This document shows, in pieces, positions 11,601 to 21,676 of a stretch of 64,000 bases of DNA. The first letter of the stretch is position 1. Each line of letters begins with the position of its first letter. This DNA comes from Nematostella vectensis (lineage: Eukaryota; Cnidaria; Anthozoa; Actiniaria; Edwardsiidae), in the NCBI RefSeq assembly GCF_932526225.1, contig NC_064035.1, positions 20,387,969 to 20,451,968 of the forward strand. Reading direction: 5' to 3'. The translations under genes were made by a program, and so were the position numbers. The notes beneath the pieces are model-generated. The model was not told where the DNA came from and made no database searches. It saw only the letters and a program-made list of their open reading frames with translations.

Positions 11601-13830
11601 GGACCTGGTCCATGTCGTCATTCCCACTAGGCCACGTCAAGAGCAGAGCTCTGTAAATATGAAAAAGCAGAGCCGTAGATTAACTTTGATCTTTTCAAAA
11701 TTGAAAATAATGTTCTGTATACACAAGGCAATAATGGCCAGCTTCTTGGAACTGGTTCTCTAATGCAACAGCAACAAAAATGAAGATTGAAAATAAAATT
11801 CAAAAACAGTGGGCACTCGTTTGAAAGGCACTATTCTTTAGCACATGCGCGAAAATAACAAAACCTGAAAACTGTTTTGCTTAAAAATCTTTCTTGTCTC
11901 TTTTTCTTATCCATCCAGTCACCAGAGAAGATTAGTAAATTTAGTTTATTTTGCACAATTGATGTTTTAAGACATTATTTCGAATTTCTTGATCCTATCT
12001 TTTTTCTTCTTTTTATGGAGCTCCTCAAATTATCAACTCTTGTCGCCAGTGTTAAATGATAATATCATGCTCTTTTGCACCAAGGAGTAAGGGGTGTGCT
12101 TTTTGGAAGGGTTGTTGGGTAAAAGGGGGGGGGGGGGGGGGGTAAATAGTTATGTGTTTTAACTATGGGTAGTTCTTGTGGATTCAATGCAATCTTTTTT
12201 CTTAATTTCAATACTAAATGGATAATTACATATTAAATGTTCAAAATTTCTCTTTCCCTTTGTAGGATTAGGTGATTTGCATTTCTCATCTGATGCCTAT
12301 ATCTGTGCCTTGGGCAGTGTCCTTAGCCAGTCATTCTACCTTACATATATCCAGAAAACAGGAGCTGAGAAAGGACTATCTGCTTTAGCTGTTCTTCATT
12401 TGAATAGTATTAACTGCATTCCTATATTGATGGCTTACGTTGTTCTTAGCCATGAGATCATGGATGTTTATCATTACACCCAATACAAAAATAATGGATT
12501 TGAGGTATGAAGGTTTTTTTCCGTTGAGATTTTATTTTCACATTTTTGTTTTGTATGATCCTTTTCCCTTTTTTCACCCAGGTGATGATTGTGATAGATG
12601 TTCTCATGGGCTGTGTGCTGAATTACTCCTTGTTTCTCTGTGCAACTGCGAACTCTGCACTCACTACTAGGTATGTAGGGACAAATAGGTTCTTATTGAA
12701 AATGGCTATCAAACAAAGTTAAAAGATCAAAAGCAAACACTACATTGTATAAAATAACACATTTGTCGTAAAAAAAATCGACTTGCTTTGTTTAAATCAA
12801 ATCAATATTTGTTTGATTGCATTGCATTTGACCATGTCTTGGCTGCAGCTCAACCTTCTGTTTCCATCGCCCCCTTGTGGGGGGTAGTGGAAGGTGTCAT
12901 CTGTTTCCATCCCCCCCTTGTGGGGGGTAGTAAAAACTTTCATCTCTTTCCATTGCAGCCTCGTGGGGGTAGTGAAAGGTGTCATCTGTTTCCATCCCCC
13001 CCTTGTGGGGGGTAGTGAAAGGTGTCATCTGTTTCCATCGCCCCCTTGTGGGGGGTAGTGAAAGGTGTCATCTGTTTCCATCCCCCCCTTGTGGGGGGTA
13101 GTGAAAGGTGTCATCTGTTTCCATCGCCCCCTTGTGGGGGGTAGTGAAAGGTGTCATCTGTTTCCATCGCCCCCTTGTGGGGGGTAGTGAAAGGTGTCAT
13201 CTGTTTCTATTGCCCCCTTGTGGGGGGTAGTAAAGGGTCTCATCTGTTTCAATCGCCCCCTTGTGGGGGGTAGTGAAAGGTGTCATCTGTTTCAATCGCC
13301 CCCTTGTGGGGGGTAGTGAAAAGTTTCATTCTGTTTCTATTGCCCCCTTGTGGGGGGTAGTAAAAAGTTTCATCTGTTTCTATTGCTCCCTTGTGGGGGG
13401 TAGTGAAAAGTTTCATCTGTTTCTGTCGCCCCCTTGTGGGGGTAGTGAAAGGTTTCATCTGTTTCAATCGCCCCCTTGTGGGGGGTAGTGAAAGGTGTCA
13501 TCTCTTTCCATTGCCCCCTTGTGGGGGGTAGTAAAAACTTTCATCTCTTTCCATTGCAGCCTCGTGGGGGTAGTGAAAGGCGTCTTGACCACGTTCATTG
13601 GCTTCTTTACATTCGGCGGTGTGCCGGCCACGTTTCTGACCGTATCAGGTGTTGTCCTTAACACTTTAGGCGGGGTTCTGTACAGCTATGGGAAGTACAT
13701 GGAAAAAGTGAAAAAAGAAGTCGAAAAGCACTTCCACGAACATACGGAAATAATTGAGGTCGTAAGCTCAGAAACAGGCGATCAATTGCCAGACAAAAAG
13801 ACTTTAAAAGCCGTTGACACAGAAAAATAG
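8700..13830 (+). CDS. SLC35D-family nucleotide-sugar transporter (SLC35D3-like), 7 exons
   Basis: Multi-pass Golgi/ER membrane antiporter family that exchanges cytosolic UDP-sugars for lumenal UMP. Exons: 8700-8876, 10011-10141, 10624-10710, 11354-11481, 12266-12504, 12582-12670, 13560-13830. All borders are GT..AG with matching phases, giving 373 aa. Family signs are 'GSMSFLNK' after the first membrane segment, 'SYSFHFPN', a serial pattern of hydrophobic helices, 'YTQYKNNGF', 'LNYSLFLCATANSALTTS' and 'GVVKGVLTTFIGF' near residues 265-295, then a charged cytosolic tail rich in K, E and H. I favour the D3/D-type group because of the LNYSLFLC..NSALTTS run; the exact substrate cannot be read from sequence. 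The last intron (12671-13559) is largely a tandem repeat built from the exon 7 acceptor region. A poly(A) signal lies at 14016-14021. Confidence 0.85.
12123..12142. repeat. Poly-G tract in SLC35D-like intron 4
   Basis: An uninterrupted run of about 16-18 G follows AAAA. It is a simple homopolymer in the intron, with no gene function visible. Confidence 0.9.
12859..13559. repeat. 43-bp minisatellite, about 16 copies, derived from the exon 7 splice acceptor
   Basis: The unit is roughly TTTCCATCGCCCCCTTGTGG then GGGGTAGTGAAAGGTGTCATCTG. It is colinear with the real intron 6/exon 7 junction, TTTCCATTGCAG then CCTCGTGGGGGTAGTGAAAGG, at 13548-13579, which forms the 17th copy. The third copy (about 12945-12985) keeps the junction essentially intact, including TTGCAG followed by the same first 20 exon bases. 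In the other copies GCAGCC has become GCCCCC, which removes the AG. Confidence 0.95.
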
Positions 13831-14015
13831 TATAACAAATCAGGGCAGCTGTGGGGATATTGGTAGTTAGTTGGTTGATATTATTTGTTACAAAAAATTA
13901 ACCCTTCTTGACACCCTCGAGGGCTAGCATTTTAAGGCCGAAAATCTTCTTAATGCAAAAAAATAACACCCAATGAGTTATTAGGAAGAGAATTACACAA
14001 ATGATCAATAGCAAT

Positions 14016-14021
14016 AATAAA
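14016..14021 (+). promoter_or_regulatory. Poly(A) signal AATAAA of the SLC35D-like gene
   Basis: AATAAA lies 186 bp after the stop codon at 13828-13830, the first canonical signal on this strand after the coding region. Confidence 0.6.
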
Positions 14022-15489
14022 CAGGCATTTGCAATTAGAAATTAGTTTGAAATTATTAAATTGGAATTCAAATGAAGTTACAGTAGGGAGGTATTTCCAG
14101 TAGAATTGTCGGCAGTTTTCTCCGCCCACAAGGGTGCTCCAAACCTTGACGGAAGCAAGAAGGCGATTCATTAGTTCGTCGGCGAGAGTTCGCAGAATAT
14201 TAAAAACTACTGTAAGCATAGAATAGTATATGGACCCTGTTGGTTGCGAGCCTTTTTATGGTGAGCAATTATACGTAGTCTTCGAAGTCCCCAAGGGCTT
14301 ATTTCAAGGTTTATAATTTGCCCAACTTTCATTGACCATAAGGTCAATTTATTATTATTATTATTTATTAATTTATATTTGTATAAATACTTCAATAGTG
14401 CCGTCGTATATTTATTTAAGTTCAATAACGAAGCCATGGCTTATTTTTCATACATATTTAATTATGACATTCAGATGAAGACATTTTATTCGTTAACAAT
14501 TTCGGTATACACCTATTTCAACAAAGGTTGCGACCGAGAATCAAAGTATTGTAACCCGCAGTGGTACATGGACAACGTATAAACGGCTGAATCCTAGTCT
14601 CTGACCGCCGTGTGAACGTTTAGGTAAACAAAAATGCTTAAGCCTTCTAAACCTGTGTTTTTTATGCTTATTTTTTAGTTATTTGATACCAATGAAGCAC
14701 TGGTGGTGTGGGTCGATTCTCCGGGTGCAACCTTATTTCAAATAGGTGTACATATATTTTCTCCAATCTCTTATTTCATTCAGTCATCTTCGCAATTCCT
14801 ATACTACTTTGTAAACGCATAACAGTTAATAGTCGTTTCTTATTTTAGGCTCCTAAAACATACTTTCTATATTCAGTGCTTTCCATTCGTGTGTTATTAT
14901 TTAATTTTTAATCTCTATATTTTAAAGAAATGGCATATGAATAAACAAATGCAATGATATAATTGTAGTGTTCTGTTACTATTGATGCTCCACGCCCGCC
15001 TTGGGGAGGAGGCTAACATGCATATCAATGGTCTTTGTGTCAATCATCGTTCACATGATGTTTGGTTGCTTGGATACGGTATACCTGTGGGAGGTGAGCA
15101 TTGTACGTAAACCATGCCCAGGATCCATTTCATCCAAACTTTGGCCGATACCAAAGCGCCAAGATACAAGCAATACCATTCGGTGCACTTTACAATAGAT
15201 GGAATTGGAGAGTTTTGTAAAGCTTCCGGCAACTGGAGGGAGAGTTGAGTTGACAAGAGTCGATGACCATGCGCTCTCTTCGTCACTTCCATGTGATCGA
15301 GGCTAAAATCATGGCTCTCAATAATTTATTGCCCCAAAATGATTGAGCGCAGATAAGAGCAAGTCAGTGGTTTGAATTATTCCAATGTTATCCTGTTTTT
15401 ATTGTATCTTAAGGAACTGTCTTTAGCTGTTGTTATCTCTGGTATTTTTAGTCCAACCTGTGCACTACCCGCCGCCACCTGTCACGTGA
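14022..15489. other. Intergenic stretch without a supported gene
   Basis: AT-rich DNA with a TTA/TTATT run near 14347-14375. Short open frames around 15001-15292 show no domain I recognise and no convincing splice partners. I see nothing else to annotate here. Confidence 0.5.
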
Positions 15490-15496
15490 CGTTTCC

Positions 15497-15603
15497 AAAA
15501 GCAGCCATTTTAAAACGACCCTTTCTGATTGGCTCGGTTTGACCTCGAGCAAAAGCAGCCATTTTAGAACGACCTTTCTGATTGGCTCGGTTTGATCTCG
15601 AGC
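15497..15603 (+). promoter_or_regulatory. Tandemly duplicated 53-54-bp promoter segment with two inverted CCAAT boxes
   Basis: Two copies (15497-15550 and 15551-15603) differ by a few bases. Each contains AGCCATTTTA, CTGATTGGCTCGG (CCAAT on the other strand) and CTCGAGC. They lie 190-290 bp before the start codon at 15790, a usual place for NF-Y sites, and just after a palindromic TCACGTGA (15481-15488 region). Confidence 0.6.
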
Positions 15604-15789
15604 AATATAACCCATCTTTTTTGGCCATGTGAATTGATAATCTTATAAGGAATTGCCTACCCGCCTTTTTTTTATCCGTTGAACAAACGAATGATATGGT
15701 AATTCAAGTTATGGATTTTTAGCACGCTGAATTGACGAGAAAAATTGTTAGTAATTACCGGTGTTCTTTTTGTCACTAAACTGGTAAAG

Positions 15790-17505
15790 ATGTTGAGCAA
15801 GAACAAGATTGAAATTATCGCTATGGTAAGAATTTGAACATCTTTTCATGTCAGAATCCTTGTACTTTATCTCAAATAAAAAGATTCGCGATTTATCGCA
15901 CGCAGGTATTTACCCACGTAGCAGCTTTCAAATAAAGCGTCAGTTTTATTTGAAAGGATACCCTAACTCTTTTTTACTATTGAACCACTCGTAAAGATAC
16001 ATCAATTTATTGGCTTAATTAAAGTATTAATATACATATATTGGTTTTATATGTTTATATGTATATGTATATGGCGTTGTAACGGTTAGAATCTTTTTTT
16101 CTTACAGGTTCTTGTTGTCTCCTGTCTGCGGATTTGTGCAGGTAGTTGTTATTTTCGACACCATGTTTTCAACTGTGACTTGCTCGCGCCCTGTGACGCT
16201 TATTGATGTTTTTTTACGGAAACATTATGTTAACGTCTCATTGGCCTGTTGATTAGAAAGCAGTTAAGCCAGTAGCGGACCGCATTTAGGTACTCTGCAG
16301 GATTTCAAAGGCGAAGCAAAGTATCAAACAAGGTGTCGCAAGGTGTCATTAAATGTGATTTTAGAATTACATTCTCGTGTAGAAGCAGCCTTTAATTACA
16401 TAACTTATCATCAGGGGGGAGTCGGCATCACGCCGCCCAATTACACTCTCGTGAAGAAGCAGCCTTTAATTACATAACTCATCATCAGGGGGGAGTCGGC
16501 ATCACGCCGCCCTAAAGGTCGGTTGATTACTACGGTACCACTTGTTTTTCCTAGGGAAGGATAATTGTATCAGGGGCCGTGATGGGGGAAAGAACCCACC
16601 GACTTAGGGCAGGTTGGCGCTGTAATTCGGCAAAGATTTATAGTTTTCAAATAACCCTCTCCACACCCTCTTTCAGGGTTCTCCGCGGTTTGGAGGTACG
16701 ATAATCTAAGACACCACGTGTTTGTATGTTGCCAGGTGGACCCCGTTCTCAATTGGATATTTACGAGGATATCGATGGCGATGATGATCCTTACAGAGAA
16801 GATATTCCTAGAGAGACCATACCAAATGTTGGGATGTCAGAAGACCATGGCTATCTAACGCGGATCAAAGTAATTCCAACAGGTATACGCCTATCTTGCT
16901 ATTTTGTACCGAAGGAAATAGATTCGTTATAAGATAATCCTGATACATACAACAGGAGTCTTCGAAAAGGGATTGCAATTTTTCCGTGGCCGACTGCCAG
17001 GCTCTCCCGCACCCTGGAATGCTACCACATGATAGTCCTCCTAGGTTGCAATGCGTCAACACTCTAAGCTGTTTTTGTTAATCGCTGCGAGGGTTGCCGC
17101 ATCATTTAAAAATCTGGCTTAGTGCCTCTACTTAGGAGTGTACAAACCCACACCTAGAGCAGCTAAAGTTAATTTGATGTCTGGATGAACTGTAATAATA
17201 ACCCCATTAATCTCTCTGAACTGGCCTTTTTGTTGATCTATTTGTTTGTGTAAGCAGCGCAGCCCATAGCTACTGCAACTGACATCGCCATGTCATCAGG
17301 ATCTGGTGAAGAAGACGGACAGGGCAAATCTGAGAAGGTTGCTTTGGAAGAGAGTAGTTCTGATGGACCGGAAGTGCTAGGGGAGTCTAGGAATGAGCCT
17401 ACGAGCCCGTGGTCTCCTGTCTCTACGCCGAACACGGCAGGGGGTATAACTGGTCAAGATAGAGCGCCAATACCACCATCATCATCACCATCAGCACAAC
17501 CACCG

Positions 17506-17562
<57 letters not shown>

Positions 17563-20500
17563 GCTGCCATAGAAGGAGCAGCAACAACACCAACAGGAAC
17601 AGAAGCAGTTAATGTATTTGAAGAAAGTGGATCTCCTGCTGATCCACTCTTGTTGCCAAGTAATAAAACAAGATCAGAGAAGGCTATTAAAGTAGAAGGG
17701 AAAAGCGACAATAAAACCCAACCAACTACCAACGGTATTGATCTGTTGCAAAACCAGCAAACAAATGATGTGAAGCCCAAAGAAGGCAGCGCAAAGGCAG
17801 AAGAGATCGGTAGTGTTATTCCCAATGCCGGGATGACTAGCGGAAGTGAGCCACAGTCTGCGGTGTCTATTGTCACTGCGAACAAAGATGTCGAGAATCT
17901 CAGGGTAGGGTCAGGAGAGACAGAAGAGCAGCTGAACAGCGAGGAGGAGCACGAGGGAGCGGATGAGGAGGAAGAGGAAGAAGAGAAGGATCTAGATGCT
18001 TCTGGAGCAAGTGGTCATACAGTACCAACCTTTAGCCCCAGTATCTCTCCCCAGGGAACACCGCTACAAGCCAATACTGGCAACAGCGATGAAGAGGTCG
18101 AAGATGATGATGACGACAATACTGATGGTAATTTTCACGATGTTCATGATGGTAGTGATGAAAATGGGATCGTATTCAATACCAAAAAAGGTATGTCTAC
18201 TGAGCGTATTACGTGAACTCCTTTTGATTCTGTAAATTCTGTTTTAATGGGTTCATACTCTCTCCTTTGTGGACGCCTTGTAGGATTGCAGTGTGATCAG
18301 AAGAGATTCAAGTGTCTTCCAATCATTGATCGATGAAAGTGCCATCTCAAAAAAATTCTTGAGAAATCAGTAATGGCATTGTAAGATAGAATTAATCGTA
18401 TTTTATATCTTAATTGTTCAGAGGACAAGATCGAAGGACAAGACATCATTGATGAAGACAAGACTATTCCCGAATCCCACACCATACACCTTCACAAGCC
18501 CCCTAGAGATGACAAACAAGACCTTCACGGAAATATAAAAGAGAACGGCGAGCAAGGGAAGGACCATGAAAGGGCCCATGATGCGACGGAGCTAAGTCAT
18601 TACCCGGCATCCTCCGCTCGCCCACCACCCTCTGCCCAGGCCTTAAATAAGACGAGTGAACAAGAGAAGGAACATGAAAAGGCCCATGTTGCAACTGGGT
18701 CGGATCATTACCCGGCATCCCCCGCTCCCCTACCAGCTTCTCCCACGGCCTTCAATAATAAGACACGTACGGAGATGCAGGAAGAAGGCCACGAGTTGAC
18801 TGATACATCGACGGCTCCTCGTGGGAAAGCTCAGCACAAGACAATACCAATAAAACGCAAACCAAAGCGCGCCGGGAAGCATAGGGCGAAACACCGCTCT
18901 ACAGTACACGAAAATGCAGCTTTCAAACAGTACCATCAGACCCCAAAGAAACCAAAGCATTTACTGAAATACATTCACAGATTTGCAAAGGTCTCGTCTA
19001 AAACCCCACATAACGGTGAGTCTTGAGGTCTTTTATGCCACCATATTAATTATGCAGTGAAACATTTATATTGTGGTCACTGCTAAATCCCGTATTTCAG
19101 CGGACGATATATTTTATCGAAGTGTGACCATGTGTGACAACTATTACTTTAAATGCAGTTGACAGAAAGCCTCCATCTTGTGATCACAATGACGAGGATG
19201 TGAAAACAGGCTATTCCCTGAAGGGAGGCACACGAGCAGGTCACGTTATCCAACTAGGCGAGTCTGCAGGCATGCAAGAGTGCGTCAAGCGGTGTTGCCA
19301 CCAGCACGCATGCGATGTGGCACTTCTTCTTGACGGCCGCTGTTTCGGAGTGGCGTGTTTCAGTAAACATCTGTGCGAGCCTGTACCCGTGCCACACCCG
19401 CAGTTTGTGTCTTCACAGATCGCGTTTCTTGATAAGACAAGCAGGAGGGACGATATCATACCGCAGCAAGGTAATGAATATTTATGTATTTATATGGTGC
19501 ATTTTCAAAATACCAATTAAGCCCCTGATACGGGACTCTGATTGAAGGCGGAACGACAGAGAAAAAAATGGCAGGGTTTCCCAAAATAAGGTCTGGTTAA
19601 GTTTGGTAAGCTTGAATTTTTGCATAGAGGTTCCTTATGTTATGTAAACCAACATATCAAAACAGAATTTTCTAATGGGTTCGTCTTCGAGATTTGAGGC
19701 TTGAAGTGCAATTTTCAAATGTTCAAATTATGAATTCTCCTCGTTTTTAGGAAGAAGTTGGGCTCTGATCAGAAATTCAGCCAACTTTGCTCGCAAATAT
19801 CTAAATTTCATAATTTCTTTGAAATTTGGAATTAAGCTTTTGGTCAGAGGAACTCCTTGTATGCGGAATCTTAAGCTTATATATTGAGAATTGGGAAATT
19901 CATGCCATTTTTTCCCTCTGTCAGGCGGCACTTATTGTATAAATTCTATTTGAATTAGTACCCCCTAGGACAAAAGCAAAAGTTAAATATCCGCATTAAC
20001 GTTCTTGAAAACACACCTGTTGTTTACTGCTCTGCCTCCGAGACAAAGTTCCAATGTTCAGACTGTAAATACGGTCTTTCTCGGCTAAAATAATATAATA
20101 AAGTTATCAAGGTCCAATATTTTTCTGTAAATCTAAGACCCAAACATGTCCATCCGGCTGACTTTTCTCCAAGGGATCGCCAGGAGTGCCCATGTAATAA
20201 CGCAAAAGTGATGAAGGAAGCAAAAAAAAAGATCACGCACAGTGTCAATGAAGTGTTTTGCTCCACAGATTTCGGATGTCAGTACGGGCAGTTGAGCCTA
20301 CGTCACGAAGAGACTTGGAGTGGCGAGCTTTGTGGGGGTGTGGTGGTGTGTAGGAACAGCATAGCGTCTATCAAAAAGTGCCCTGGTCTCCCTGATAAAC
20401 CCAAGAACTGCGCAAACCCAAAGCTTATTGTGAATCACCACAAGGGCCAATGCTGTACTATGAGGTGGAAATGCAAAGGTTTGTATGTAGCAAAGAGGAT

Positions 20501-21676
20501 TCTTATATCGTAATTGCCGTTGTGATCTTGGGGGCCACTCTGATTGGTCAAAGGGTCCATGTGTTATTAGAGGACGCACGCATGGGGGCAACTGTGGCGA
20601 CGACGACAGTGATCATAATAGCGGTGGTGGTGATGATCATAATGGTGATAACGATATGACAATATACAACGACACTCGTAAATCGCGCGCTCTGATTGGT
20701 CAGAGGGTCCTGTGTTATTAAAGGACGCACGCACGCTTGGCGTCAGCATGCGCGCGCGCTTATTTTGACTTTGTTGCTTATTTTGACAAAGATGATAAAA
20801 ACGGTATCTCAGCCACGTCTGAATTGGTTTGCTTCATGTCCCATTCAGAAAAGTCCTGTAGATTTGGTGGCCGCATCTTGCGCCACGGCTTCAGTCTCAG
20901 CGATCAGCTATGCACAGGCGTCGTTAAGTGCGTGAATGGCAACCTGAAGATGTCCTACTGTCCAGGAATCCCGGCCAAGCCAACCAACTGCGCACACCCC
21001 GAGCTCAAGATAATCACGAGACCTGGGAAATGCTGCAAGAAGAAATGGGTCTGCGCAGGTCAGGGCTTTGTAACTATGATGTTACATTTTGCCCCATTTA
21101 ACTTTTAAGGGGAGGGGGAGTTGGCTTTTGAGGAAAAATCCTGCATATCCTTCGAAAAAAAATAGGATTTTATTAATCAAGTGTAACCTCATTTACAATT
21201 GACGAACTTACAATATAACAATATTACAATGTTAAAAAAAATACAATATAAAACCCTCTTCCACAAATTCAAACTCGGTAGAAAAAGGCAACAGAAGAGC
21301 AGTGCAGGGAAATGCTGCCATATAGACAAAAAAGCTTTTATTATTTAAAAGTCGCCAACTTAACAAAATGTTAAACATTAATGCAAGTACGGCGCCACCT
21401 AAGTCAACAAATCTTTGTCACACCTCCAACCATTTGTCTAAATTTTCCGCAGATAAAAGCTGTTCTTATGAGAATCTAAAGATTGGTCACGGCGAGCGCT
21501 TAACAGACGCCTCTTGTGCGAACATCATGGAATGCAACAACGGGTTCCTCAAGACGCACCAGTGCCCAGACCCCCCTCCCATACCTGCCGGGTGCTTGAA
21601 CCCGAGTCTCAAGGTCAAGCGGGTCCTCGGCAAATGCTGTCGTATGAGCTGGGCATGCGCGATGGACATGAGGTGA
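15790..21676 (+). CDS. Secreted mosaic protein: signal peptide, acidic/Thr-rich spacer, MANSC domain, three 8-Cys VWC-like domains
   Basis: Exons: 15790-15825, 16108-16141, 16736-16882, 17258-18190, 18422-19015, 19159-19470, 20269-20478, 20849-21058, 21453-21676, about 899 aa. Exons 1-2 encode a signal peptide (MLSKNKIEIIAM / VLVVSCLRICA). Residues about 25-580 are low-complexity: a Thr run at about 157-175, acidic Glu/Asp blocks, then a basic Lys/Arg/His region. Exon 6 (about 583-685) has the MANSC pattern, 'CVKRCCHQHACDVALLL' then 'GRCFGVACFSKHLCEP', as in KIAA0319 and LRP11. Exons 7-9 each encode one domain with eight cysteines ending G-x-CC-x4-W-x-C, like VWC/SVWC modules. Every intron after the first is phase 1, typical of exon-shuffled extracellular proteins. 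No transmembrane segment is seen before the stop, so it is probably secreted or matrix-bound. Function unknown. Confidence 0.85.
16365..16512. repeat. 74-bp direct tandem duplication in intron 2 of the MANSC/VWC gene
   Basis: Two nearly identical 74-bp copies (16365-16438, 16439-16512) share CTTTAATTACATAAC, ATCATCAGGGGGG and GTCGGCATCACGCCGCCC. The differences are a handful of substitutions, so the duplication is recent. Confidence 0.9.
17509..17563 (+). repeat. (ACA)n trinucleotide run coding for a poly-Thr tract
   Basis: About 17 consecutive ACA/ACC-type codons lie inside exon 4 of the MANSC/VWC gene. The Thr run is flanked by Ser/Pro/Thr-rich sequence, a likely O-glycosylated mucin-like segment and a likely length polymorphism. 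Confidence 0.9.
19545..19930. mobile_element. Foldback/MITE-like inverted-repeat element in intron 6 of the MANSC/VWC gene
   Basis: The ends are imperfect inverted copies. The left GGCGGAACGACAGAG with AAAAAATGGCA and TTTCCCA matches the reverse complement of the right TGGGAAATTCATGCC, ATTTTTTCCCTCTGTC and AGGCGGCAC. Similarity continues inward through an AAGCTT-containing stretch. No protein is encoded. Confidence 0.7.
20533..20740. repeat. Pair of about 48-bp direct repeats in intron 7 of the MANSC/VWC gene
   Basis: CTGATTGGTCA, AGGGTCC, TGTGTTATTA and AGGACGCACGCA occur at about 20537-20584 and again at about 20691-20735. The spacer is GTG/GAT-rich. These could be ends of a small transposable element or a duplicated fragment; I cannot tell which. 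Confidence 0.7.

Noticed and set aside
12788-13488. Plus- and minus-strand frames with 'PLVGGS' or 'TTPHKG' repeats
   Set aside because: They arise from the 43-bp array, whose length is not a multiple of 3, so frames rotate and end.
17454-17885. Minus-strand 143-codon frame with a poly-Val run
   Set aside because: Antisense shadow of the poly-Thr coding exon of the MANSC/VWC gene.
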